A DNA stretch of 5,776 nucleotides from NCBI GenBank assembly GCA_026986355.1, contig JALSOO010000005.1, positions 1 to 5,776 of the forward strand, written 5' to 3'. Below are positions 1 to 5,751 of this stretch, piece by piece. The position numbers were made by a program, and so were the translations under genes. The notes under the pieces are model-generated. The model was given only the letters and a program-made list of their open reading frames with translations. It ran no database searches and had not been told where the DNA came from. Origin of the DNA: Campylobacteraceae bacterium. Lineage in GTDB: Bacteria; Campylobacterota; Campylobacteria; Campylobacterales; Sulfurovaceae. Each line of letters begins with the position of its first letter. The first letter of the stretch is position 1.

Positions 1-508
1 TATCTTTTGTATCACTTGAAACTGTTTTTGTTGTATCTGTTGCATCATTAGAAACTGTTTTTGTTGTATCTGTTGCATCATTAGAAGCTGTTTTTGCTGT
101 ATCTGTTGCATCATTAGATACAGTTTTTACTGAATCTTTTGTATCATTAGAAACTGTTTTTACATTTGCTGTTGTATCTTTAGATACTGTTTTAACTGAA
201 TCAGTTGTATCATTAGATACAGTTTTTACGGAATCTTTTGTATCATTAGCTACTGTTGTTACGTTAGTTGTTGTATCTTTAGAGATACTTTTAGTTGCAT
301 CATTAACATCTTTAGATACAGAAACAGCAGAATCTTTCATATCTTTAGAAGCAATTGTTGAAGAGTCTTTTAAATCTTTTGTTGTATTAGAGATAGAATC
401 TTTTGTATCTTCTGCCAACTCAACTGCTGAATCTCTTGTATCTTTAGATGTTGAAACTTCTGATGTTTTTAAATCATCTGATACTTTAACTGAAGAGTCT
501 TTTGCATC
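1..508 (-). repeat. 33-bp in-frame tandem repeat array within the exported repeat protein
   Basis: The 11-codon unit repeats with no change of register from residue 70 (nucleotide 508) to the window edge: 15 complete units plus a partial one. Units are diverged near the N-terminal side and become nearly identical towards the left edge. The units at 18-50 and 51-83 are identical over all 33 bases, and the next (84-116) differs at two. A higher-order 99-bp (three-unit) period is also visible: 117-149 and 216-248 differ at one base. This gradient points to recent expansion by slippage or unequal recombination from the 3' side. The array may continue beyond the window. Confidence 0.92.
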
Positions 509-715
509 TGAACTTACATTTGTAACTGTTCTCTCTGCAGATTTAGAAGTCTCAACTGCACCATCTTTTAGTGAAGCAACTGAATCTTTAGCATCTTTAC
601 TCATAGATGTCGCTGCATCTTTCATATCTTTAAACATATCTCCAAAAGAGAAGTCTGCTGAAGCTGTTGTCAACATTGCTGCTGTGATTGCACTCATAAT
701 TACGATTTTTTTCAT
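1..715 (-). CDS. Exported 11-residue-repeat (hendecad) protein, 3' end beyond window
   Basis: This open frame starts at ATG 715-713 and runs off the left edge with no stop, giving 238 visible residues. An AAGGA ribosome binding site lies 8 nt upstream (728-724). Residues 1-20 form a typical Sec signal peptide (MKK, a hydrophobic stretch, then TASA before D21), so export to the periplasm or surface is likely. Residues 21-35 (DFSFGDMFKDMKD...) are the only part with aromatics. From residue 70 to the edge the protein is an uninterrupted 11-residue repeat, best form DTKDSVKTVSN, with two earlier units at 30 and 41. After residue 52 there is no G, P, C, H, Q or aromatic residue. Hydrophobic or small residues recur at unit positions 2, 6 and 9 (4-3-4 spacing), as in hendecad helices of group 3 LEA proteins, apolipoproteins and synuclein. 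I infer a long amphipathic or coiled-coil helix. The function is unknown; a stress-protective, stalk-like or surface role is only a guess. Confidence 0.85.
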   Translation of the reverse strand, partial: MKKIVIMSAITAAMLTTASADFSFGDMFKDMKDAATSMSKDAKDSVASLKDGAVETSKSAERTVTNVSSDAKDSSVKVSDDLKTSEVSTSKDTRDSAVELAEDTKDSISNTTKDLKDSSTIASKDMKDSAVSVSKDVNDATKSISKDTTTNVTTVANDTKDSVKTVSNDTTDSVKTVSKDTTANVKTVSNDTKDSVKTVSNDATDTAKTASNDATDTTKTVSNDATDTTKTVSSDTKD

Positions 716-723
716 AGGGGAAG

Positions 724-728
724 TCCTT
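724..728 (-). promoter_or_regulatory. Ribosome binding site of the repeat-protein gene
   Basis: AAGGA on the minus strand sits 8 nt before ATG 715-713. It supports this start, which is also the one that yields a clean signal peptide. Confidence 0.7.
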
Positions 729-756
729 ATATTTTAATTTATGAGTGGATTTTATC

Positions 757-779
757 AAGTATTATTTGAAACTATACTT
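757..779. repeat. Small inverted repeat in the divergent intergenic region
   Basis: AAGTAT (757-762) and ATACTT (774-779) form 6-bp arms around an 11-nt spacer. The right arm overlaps the candidate -10 of the repeat-protein gene, so the dyad could be an operator or a weak hairpin near the transcript start. In such AT-rich DNA a dyad of this size can easily occur by chance. Confidence 0.25.
771..776 (-). promoter_or_regulatory. Candidate -10 element for the repeat-protein gene
   Basis: On the minus strand TATAGT lies about 55 nt before the start codon. A run of nine T (797-789) lies 12 nt upstream of it. A poor -35 with upstream T-rich tracts is usual for sigma-70 promoters of Campylobacterota. 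Other AT-rich hexamers nearby (for example TAAAAT at 754-749) could serve instead, so the exact choice is uncertain. Confidence 0.35.
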
Positions 780-876
780 AAACGATATAAAAAAAAATAA
801 TTGAAATCCATAATGTTTATCAAAGCAATGAATAATTTACTAATTTCTAGTTTAGGTTTAATATATAAAGATAATT

Positions 877-885
877 TGCTACAAT
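877..885 (+). promoter_or_regulatory. Extended -10 promoter for the cytochrome/adaptor operon
   Basis: TGCTACAAT is a TGN-extended -10 hexamer (TACAAT at 880-885), about 36 nt before ATG 922. Transcription would begin near 892. No good -35 is visible 17 nt upstream. A very similar string, TTTGACTACAATA, precedes dnaX in this window, which supports a shared housekeeping promoter type. Confidence 0.55.
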
Positions 886-906
886 AGTAATGATAACTTA
901 CTAAAA

Positions 907-911
907 AAGGA
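907..911 (+). promoter_or_regulatory. Ribosome binding site of the cytochrome gene
   Basis: AAGGA preceded by an A-run lies 10 nt before ATG 922. The spacing is slightly long but acceptable, and no better start codon is nearby. Confidence 0.55.
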
Positions 912-921
912 TATATAAACC

Positions 922-1332
922 ATGAAAAAACTACTAATCGTACCTGTGATAATAGTCTCTTTTGCTTCGGCAAAAGCTTATACACAAGCAGATAGAATCC
1001 AAGATATGCAAAAGATGGCACAAGCTATGCAAGATATACAAACGGGCTTCTTTTACAACAATCTTGATATTGTTAAAGATGGAGTAAAAACCCTTGAAGA
1101 TACCATAATAAAGGTACGCCCAATAAAATCTGAAATTGAAAATACAGATATTTATGAGAAGTGGTTAAACAATAGTTTAAAGATGACAAACAAGATAAAA
1201 AAGAAGATTACACAAAAAGCAAAAGATATCAAAGAGCATTTTGAAGCTGGAGACCCAAAACAAGCTCTACAAGCTTATAGTAAAATCACACAACAGTGTC
1301 TTAAATGTCATGTAAATATACGTAAATGGTAA
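922..1332 (+). CDS. Periplasmic monoheme cytochrome c, class II (c'/c556-like)
   Basis: The product is 136 residues. Residues 1-17 or 1-19 are a signal peptide (MKK, hydrophobic core to F14, then ASA or AKA), so the mature protein should be periplasmic, where haem is attached. A single haem-binding motif, C126-L-K-C129-H130, lies six residues from the C-terminus in CLKCHVNIRKW. The rest is helical in character, with an N-terminal amphipathic stretch rich in Met (M29, M32, M36). A C-terminal CxxCH in a roughly 120-residue helical protein is the layout of class II cytochromes c (four-helix bundle). One of the N-terminal Met residues could be the sixth ligand, as in c556, but this is inference. 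It may carry electrons or bind a small ligand; the substrate is unknown. The adaptor gene starts 28 bp downstream, so the two are probably co-transcribed. Confidence 0.8.
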   Translation: MKKLLIVPVIIVSFASAKAYTQADRIQDMQKMAQAMQDIQTGFFYNNLDIVKDGVKTLEDTIIKVRPIKSEIENTDIYEKWLNNSLKMTNKIKKKITQKAKDIKEHFEAGDPKQALQAYSKITQQCLKCHVNIRKW

Positions 1333-1344
1333 GCTCCAAAGTAG

Positions 1345-1357
1345 AAGGGAGGAGGAG
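1345..1357 (+). promoter_or_regulatory. Unusually strong, iterated Shine-Dalgarno before the adaptor gene
   Basis: The purine run AAGGGAGGAGGAG contains overlapping GGAGG/AGGAGG cores 5 to 8 nt before ATG 1361. It is by far the strongest ribosome binding site in the window and suggests high independent translation of the second gene of the operon. Confidence 0.75.
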
Positions 1358-1360
1358 TAT

Positions 1361-2152
1361 ATGAAAAAGATATTGATTGTAACTTTTTTACTCATCATAA
1401 ATCTACAAGCTGATGATATTACCATTACGGGTACAGTAGTATCTGATGGGCAAAAGATGATTGGTAGTAGATATATGGGATACATAAAAAAGGTTTTTGT
1501 TAAAGTTGGAGATAGAGTCAAACGAGAAGACCCCCTCTATGAGATGGAATCGGCTGAGTTTGACATTATGAAATCTCAAGCAGATTTAATGCTAGAGCAG
1601 TCAAAAATTGTAGTTGAGTTTTGGAAAAAGCGTTTAGAGAATATCAATAAACGAAAAAAACATCTCAAAAGACGTAAACATATACCAATGATGGATATAG
1701 AAGACCTTGAATCACAAGCAACCAATGTAGAGACAATGCTACAATCAGCACAAGTATTGGTAAAACAAGCATCTATCAAAGCTAAACAGATGGCAACTAT
1801 TTTTAATTATCTAAAAATGAAAGCTCCATCAGATGGTGTGGTTGTTCGTAGAAATATTAAACCAGGCGATATGATTATGCCAGGAATGCTTACGATTATG
1901 CTAACTGATACAGAATCATTGGAAGTTCAGGCCTCTGTATCAGAGAGCATTATAGCTATGGTTAATGTAGGAGAACAGCTTGTTATTACTATTCCTTCTA
2001 TAAAGTATAAGACTATTGGAACAATCAAAGCCATTGTACCTGATGCCAATCCAATGACCCATAAGATTCAAATGCGTATATCTTTTGACAAAGGAGACTA
2101 CAATGTTTTCCCTGGTATGTATGCAAAAGTTACAATTAAAGAGAAGAAATAG
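1361..2152 (+). CDS. HlyD/RND-type periplasmic adaptor (membrane-fusion) subunit
   Basis: The product is 263 residues, short for the family. Residues 1-17 (MKKILIV...NLQA, then DD) form a signal peptide without a lipobox Cys. The first half of a biotinyl-lipoyl-like domain spans about 23-64 (GYIKKVFVKVGDRVKREDPL, with G50-D51). Residues 65-150 form the helical hairpin, with a very basic tip (K97-H107, KRKKHLKRRKH). The second lipoyl half follows at about 152-182 (APSDGVVV, then IKPGDMIMPG). A beta-barrel part covers about 187-260 (LEVQASVSES..., FPGMYAKVTIK). Adaptors of this kind link an inner-membrane transporter to a TolC-like channel. Neither partner is encoded in the window. The gene follows the cytochrome gene by 28 bp. 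It lacks an inner-membrane anchor beyond the signal peptide. The transported substrate cannot be told from sequence; metal or redox-linked export is speculation from the cytochrome neighbour. Confidence 0.85.
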   Translation: MKKILIVTFLLIINLQADDITITGTVVSDGQKMIGSRYMGYIKKVFVKVGDRVKREDPLYEMESAEFDIMKSQADLMLEQSKIVVEFWKKRLENINKRKKHLKRRKHIPMMDIEDLESQATNVETMLQSAQVLVKQASIKAKQMATIFNYLKMKAPSDGVVVRRNIKPGDMIMPGMLTIMLTDTESLEVQASVSESIIAMVNVGEQLVITIPSIKYKTIGTIKAIVPDANPMTHKIQMRISFDKGDYNVFPGMYAKVTIKEKK

Positions 2153-2158
2153 CTATTT
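2147..2158. other. Convergent gene junction with abutting stop codons
   Basis: The adaptor stop TAG (2150-2152) and the methyltransferase stop, also TAG on the minus strand (2155-2153), touch with no base between, giving the palindrome AAATAGCTATTT. A short T-run follows on the plus side. The palindrome has no room for a loop beyond a few bases, so it is not a convincing intrinsic terminator. Transcripts from both sides probably overlap. Confidence 0.7.
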
Positions 2159-2851
2159 TTTAAATACCAAATAGAACTTCTCTGTCTCATGCCCATATAT
2201 TGCTATGGGTGTTTTTGAGACAAGCTTCATATTGGTTAGCCTCTTTAACTCTTCTACTTTATGATAATATTGAGTAATACTATCTTGAGACTTTTTGTAA
2301 CATCCATCTATCTCTTCAAAATAGGTAAAATCCATATAATAGCTCCCCTCATCTTCGATATAATCAGAATCAATTGTCAAAAATCTATCTCCTACATCTT
2401 TGATAAAGTTACCAGAGGCTACAACTTTAAAAGCATAAAGAGTATTTATATCACATATAAAATATCCTCCTCTATTTAAAGTTCTCTCAATACACCCCAA
2501 AAATCGTCTCAACTGACTCTTATCAAGATAGTTAACCATATCAAATATAGCTGTAATCACATCAAATTTCTGCTCAACACTACACAAATCTATACAGTGA
2601 GCATTAACCCCTTTTGCCTTGGCATTTTTTACCATAACAAGGCTTAAATCAATTCCCATTGTCTCAACATCTGGATATTGAAAACTTAACTCTTGCAGAA
2701 ATCCACCCGAACCACACCCAACATCTAGTAGACTTTTAAAGTCGAACTCTTGAAGTGTCTCAAAATAGTACTCATTTAAGATAGGAGTTACCTCATGAAT
2801 ATCCAACATATCCTCTGCTAAAGCATAAATATCCAATCCACCTTTAGACAC
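2153..2851 (-). CDS. Class I SAM-dependent methyltransferase, substrate unknown
   Basis: The product is 232 residues with a Rossmann-fold methyltransferase layout. SAM-binding motif I is LLDVGCGSGGF (41-51). The acidic residue after strand 2 is D68 in MGIDLS. A probable adenine-contacting D88 lies in HCIDL. Motif IV is FDVITAIFDMVNYL (96-109), and the post-motif strand is NRGGYFICDIN (126-136). The C-terminal part (about 140-232) is beta-rich, probably substrate-binding, and not diagnostic. The start is GTG at 2851-2849; it overlaps the end of hisG by 8 bases (GTGTCTAA). A later ATG at residue 15 is possible, but the stretch LDIYALAEDMLDIHEV looks like the conserved N-terminal helix of this family, so I keep the GTG. 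It is the last gene of the dnaX operon. A role in histidine synthesis is not implied by position alone. Confidence 0.82.
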   Translation of the reverse strand: MSKGGLDIYALAEDMLDIHEVTPILNEYYFETLQEFDFKSLLDVGCGSGGFLQELSFQYPDVETMGIDLSLVMVKNAKAKGVNAHCIDLCSVEQKFDVITAIFDMVNYLDKSQLRRFLGCIERTLNRGGYFICDINTLYAFKVVASGNFIKDVGDRFLTIDSDYIEDEGSYYMDFTYFEEIDGCYKKSQDSITQYYHKVEELKRLTNMKLVSKTPIAIYGHETEKFYLVFKK

Positions 2852-3464
2852 GGCTCTCTACCACACTATTTATCTTTTCATATAGAGATAGAACCTCATC
2901 TTTTTTGGCATAGTATGCATTTTTATTAGCTATCAGATGAACAGATGAGTCCATAATATCCTCTGCTACTTTCAATCCATTCTCTCGCATTGTTGCACCT
3001 GTTTCTACAATATCTACAATAGCATCTGCCAATCCAACCAAAGGAGCTAATTCAATAGAACCATAGAGTTTAATAATCTCAACCCCAACAGCCTTTTTGG
3101 CAAAATACTGCTCTGTAATATTGACCATTTTAGTAGCTATTTTGATATTTGGTTTAGACCAATCAAGTTCATCTTCATTTCTAATCCCAATAGAAACTTT
3201 ACATTTACCCATCTGCATATCTAAGAGTTTGACAATATCTAGCTCTTTTTCAGTAATAACATCAAGCCCAACGACACCAATATCAGCCGAACCATGCTCT
3301 ACATAGGTTGGTACATCTTGGTTTCGTACATTCAAAAAACGAAACTCTCCCACCTCCATAATAAGCTCTCGCCCCTCAAACTTGAACTCTCCACCAAAAA
3401 TTTCAGCAAAAATTGCCAAAGTCTCCTCTGCAATTCTCCCCTTTGGAAGTGCCACTGTTAACAT
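2844..3464 (-). CDS. hisG: ATP phosphoribosyltransferase, short-form catalytic subunit
   Basis: HisG catalyses the first step of histidine biosynthesis in the cytoplasm, joining ATP and PRPP to give phosphoribosyl-ATP. The 206-residue length is that of the short form, which lacks the C-terminal regulatory ACT-like domain and normally works with the HisRS-like subunit HisZ. No hisZ lies in this window. Visible signatures are MLTVALPKGRI at the N-terminus, RNQDVPTYVEHGSADIGVVG (47-66), and the PRPP-binding segment DAIVDIVETGATMRENGL (147-164). The ATG start follows coaX by 2 bp, with AAAAGG (3477-3472) as ribosome binding site 7 nt upstream inside the coaX end. Feedback inhibition by histidine, if present, would act through HisZ (family knowledge). 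The identification is secure. Confidence 0.95.
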   Translation of the reverse strand: MLTVALPKGRIAEETLAIFAEIFGGEFKFEGRELIMEVGEFRFLNVRNQDVPTYVEHGSADIGVVGLDVITEKELDIVKLLDMQMGKCKVSIGIRNEDELDWSKPNIKIATKMVNITEQYFAKKAVGVEIIKLYGSIELAPLVGLADAIVDIVETGATMRENGLKVAEDIMDSSVHLIANKNAYYAKKDEVLSLYEKINSVVESRV

Positions 3465-3466
3465 AT

Positions 3467-4081
3467 CTATACCTTTTGTAATGCGTTTTTTATACCCTGA
3501 AAGATTAGCGTCTCATCAAAAATAGCATTATCAAAAAAAGAGGCTAAAAACTTGCCATCTCCTCCTGATATATAGAGCTTTTTATCCGATTGATGTTTTT
3601 CTATGAGCATTTTTATTGATGAAATTATACCAAAACTTATCCCATCTTTTGTTGTCTTTGGAAGTGCATCTAAAGATATATCTCTATTTAACTCTATCTC
3701 TAAAGCAGGAGAGATAGAAGCATACGCCTTGATATAGGCTTTTAACCCCAAAAGTAAAAATCCACCTCTATATCTACCCTCCTCTACTATATCAACCGTT
3801 ATAGCAGAACCAGCACTAACAAATATACCATCTCTATGAGATAAACACAAAGCCTTTCTATCGACACCCATTGTACTATACTCATTCTCTATGGTTATAA
3901 TATTTGATATATCACGCCACTTCTTTAAATTAGCAAATCTATCTTTGAGTTGATGTTTGACACTTATATACGCTATCTCTCTATCTCTATACTCCTCTAT
4001 AGCCTCTTTGTGACTTAGATGAATTACCTTATCTCCATTATAGATATGAACCCTTGTATTTCCTATATCTGCTAGTAGCAT
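3467..4081 (-). CDS. coaX: Type III pantothenate kinase
   Basis: CoaX phosphorylates pantothenate with ATP, the first step of coenzyme A synthesis, in the cytoplasm. The product is 204 residues, shorter than many family members (about 240-260) and close to the short epsilonproteobacterial forms. ASKHA-fold signatures are present: the phosphate-binding DIGNTRV (5-11), the GVDR motif (72-75, with D74 as the likely catalytic Asp), FVSAGSAITVDIV (87-99), the GGFLLLG loop (106-112), and SGGDG (172-176) near the C-terminus. The ATG start lies one base after the dnaX stop (TAGaATG), and no clear Shine-Dalgarno is visible, so translation is probably coupled to dnaX. CoaX enzymes are usually not inhibited by CoA (family knowledge). 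Confidence 0.93.
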   Translation of the reverse strand: MLLADIGNTRVHIYNGDKVIHLSHKEAIEEYRDREIAYISVKHQLKDRFANLKKWRDISNIITIENEYSTMGVDRKALCLSHRDGIFVSAGSAITVDIVEEGRYRGGFLLLGLKAYIKAYASISPALEIELNRDISLDALPKTTKDGISFGIISSIKMLIEKHQSDKKLYISGGDGKFLASFFDNAIFDETLIFQGIKNALQKV

Positions 4082-4082
4082 T

Positions 4083-5714
4083 CTATACTTTTCTATTAAT
4101 TCTAATTTTTTTAGGAGAGAATAGCTCTATCGCCTTTGCTATCATTGGTTCTTTTAAAATTTTCTCTTCATCTTTCTCTTTGGCTGATTCAACTCCACCA
4201 TCACTTGGAGCTACACAGGAGCTTTTCATTGGTGGTTCTTCATATGATATCGAGTTATTAAAAAGTTCATCTTCTATCATGGATATAGGTTCTACAAACT
4301 GCTCATTATTAAATTCATGTGTGATTGGGGTAGGCTCTTTTTTATCTATTGAGGGGGGCAAATCCTTGGAGATATTTTTAATTTTAGTCTTTAAACCAAA
4401 AATATCTTGTACAAATGTTCTAATGGTTATCCAATTATTTTTGAGTAGAGTACGCTCTTTACCAGTAGCAAAAGATTCCCACATCAATATATTACCTTTA
4501 AAAGAGATATAGGCTATACTGTGTTTAAAGCACTCTCCCAATTCATAGTTACGGTCATATATTTTAGCAATTAACTTCTCAAAATTATCTGCACCTATAT
4601 CTATAGACTTTTGAACTACTTTCTCTTCTATTTTAGGAGTTATAACCTCTTTTCGGGGAGTTTTAATAGTTGGTATAGTAGGGGTTTGCTTCTCTTTTAA
4701 CTGAAAACTATCCATCATTTTAAATAGTGTCAACGACAAGACAAACTCTCCATCACTTCCCATATTTAATAGAGATTTTGATTCAGCCAAAACTCTAAAA
4801 AAACGTTCTATAACCATTGGGGTAATGGTATGAGAACCACTTAGGAGTATCTCTTTTAGATATAACATCAACTCATCAATAACCATTTCTGCTTCAAACT
4901 CTGATGATTGTTTGATAAATTTCAATATATTATCTTCATCTTTTACTAAAATAGTCTCAATCAAAGAGGCTAATATAGAGGGTTCTATAATTCCTAGCAT
5001 ATTAGTCACCGTATTGACATCTACAAAATTATTAGAATAGACAATAGCTTGGTCAAGTAGGGTTAATGCATCTCTAACAGAACCTGAACTTGACCTAGAT
5101 ATAATATCCAATGCACTCTGCTCATACCCTACCCCCTCTAAATTCAAGATATGAGCTAGATGTTGTGTTAAAGTTTTTTGTGGAATCTTTCTAAATCTAA
5201 AATGTTGGGTTCTACTCAAAATAGTAGCAGGTAGCTTCAATGGGTCGGTAGTAGCTAATATAAATTTGACAAAAGGAGGAGGCTCTTCAAGAGTTTTTAG
5301 CAGAGCATTAAATGCCTCTTTGGTCAACATATGAACCTCATCAATAATAAATATCTTGTATCTTGCAGTAGCAGGTTTATATTTGGTATGCTCTATAAGC
5401 TCACGAATATCATCTATTTTACGATTTGATGCACCGTCCATCTCTATAATATCCATATGCCGTGACTCATTTGCCATAATACAGTGAGAACAGAGATTAC
5501 AAGGGTGTGAGGTTGTACCTTTTTCACAAACTAATGCCTTGGCAAAAATACGAGCTGTTGAAGTTTTTCCTGAACCCCTCAACCCTGAAAATAGATATGC
5601 ATGAGAGAGTCTATCACTATCTAGTGCCAAAGATAGCGTTTGTGAAACTGCCTCTTGACCAATTAAATCTTCAAAAGATGAAGGTCGATATTTTCGTGCT
5701 AAAGCTAATGACAC
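4083..5714 (-). CDS. dnaX: DNA polymerase III subunit gamma/tau
   Basis: DnaX is the ATPase of the clamp loader that places the sliding clamp on DNA; the tau form also links to the polymerase. The product is 543 residues. AAA+ elements are Walker A GLRGSGKT (44-51), a zinc-binding set C63, C72, C75, C78, Walker B IFIIDEVH (121-128), sensor 1 ATTD (154-157), the arginine-finger segment SRTQHF (167-172, R168), and sensor 2 GSVRDAL (211-217). The lid and oligomerisation helices continue to about 340. A poorly conserved linker rich in K, P and T follows (340-370). A folded C-terminal part lies at about 375-448, then a charged tail. The start is GTG 5714-5712: an in-frame TAG lies just upstream (5726-5724), and the overlapping ATG (5716-5714) is in another frame that stops after three codons. 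It is the first gene of a four-gene operon. Confidence 0.96.
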   Translation of the reverse strand: MSLALARKYRPSSFEDLIGQEAVSQTLSLALDSDRLSHAYLFSGLRGSGKTSTARIFAKALVCEKGTTSHPCNLCSHCIMANESRHMDIIEMDGASNRKIDDIRELIEHTKYKPATARYKIFIIDEVHMLTKEAFNALLKTLEEPPPFVKFILATTDPLKLPATILSRTQHFRFRKIPQKTLTQHLAHILNLEGVGYEQSALDIISRSSSGSVRDALTLLDQAIVYSNNFVDVNTVTNMLGIIEPSILASLIETILVKDEDNILKFIKQSSEFEAEMVIDELMLYLKEILLSGSHTITPMVIERFFRVLAESKSLLNMGSDGEFVLSLTLFKMMDSFQLKEKQTPTIPTIKTPRKEVITPKIEEKVVQKSIDIGADNFEKLIAKIYDRNYELGECFKHSIAYISFKGNILMWESFATGKERTLLKNNWITIRTFVQDIFGLKTKIKNISKDLPPSIDKKEPTPITHEFNNEQFVEPISMIEDELFNNSISYEEPPMKSSCVAPSDGGVESAKEKDEEKILKEPMIAKAIELFSPKKIRINRKV

Positions 5715-5720
5715 ATAAGA

Positions 5721-5726
5721 CTCCTA
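5721..5726 (-). promoter_or_regulatory. Ribosome binding site that fixes the GTG start of dnaX
   Basis: TAGGAG on the minus strand is 6 nt before GTG 5714. Its TAG is also an in-frame stop, so no earlier start can be used. This makes GTG the first possible initiator and agrees with the conserved DnaX N-terminus beginning two residues later. Confidence 0.75.
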
Positions 5727-5745
5727 ATATAAAACAATTATTAAT

Positions 5746-5751
5746 ATTGTA
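5746..5751 (-). promoter_or_regulatory. Candidate -10 of the dnaX-coaX-hisG-methyltransferase operon
   Basis: TACAAT on the minus strand, in the context TTTGACTACAATA, lies 31 nt before the GTG start. A transcript would have a leader of roughly 25 nt including the Shine-Dalgarno. No good -35 is visible; the best-placed hexamer is TCAAAC at 5774-5769. The match to the promoter upstream of the cytochrome gene raises confidence. Confidence 0.5.

Noticed and set aside
1..250. 33-bp repeats considered as a CRISPR array or minisatellite
   Set aside because: Units are directly contiguous with no unique spacers, and translate in one frame as an 11-residue repeat following a signal peptide. They are coding.
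884..899. AATAGTAATGATAACT as a Fur box
   Set aside because: It has only partial resemblance to the GATAATGATAATCATTATC consensus and no dyad symmetry.
755..1021. Minus-strand open frame of 88 codons over the intergenic region
   Set aside because: It overlaps the cytochrome gene and its promoter, has a membrane-like composition typical of AT-rich antisense, and has no supporting ribosome binding site.
2147..2161. Palindrome plus T-run as a bidirectional intrinsic terminator
   Set aside because: AAATAGCTATTT would give only about four AT-rich pairs around a four-base loop, too weak for an intrinsic terminator.
4106..4112. A7 run near the dnaX end, where a +1 shift would join dnaX to coaX in frame
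   Set aside because: coaX is in the +1 frame relative to dnaX, but seven A's is short for efficient slippage, a -1 shift stops at once, and a DnaX-CoaX fusion has no known precedent.
4338..4358. Possible programmed frameshift in dnaX: A6 followed by G (IDKKE codons) 9 bases after a C6 run (minus strand), as tau/gamma genes sometimes shift here
   Set aside because: The run is phased AAA AAA G and not the canonical A AAA AAG, and no stem-loop was identified downstream. A -1 shift would stop after seven further codons, but so would many chance shifts. It lies at residue 458 in a low-conservation linker.
4054..4512. Plus-strand open frame of 152 codons opposite dnaX
   Set aside because: It is antisense to the well-supported dnaX 3' part and coaX start. 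Its Ser/Leu/Ile/Phe-rich composition is what the complement of K/E/D-rich codons produces.
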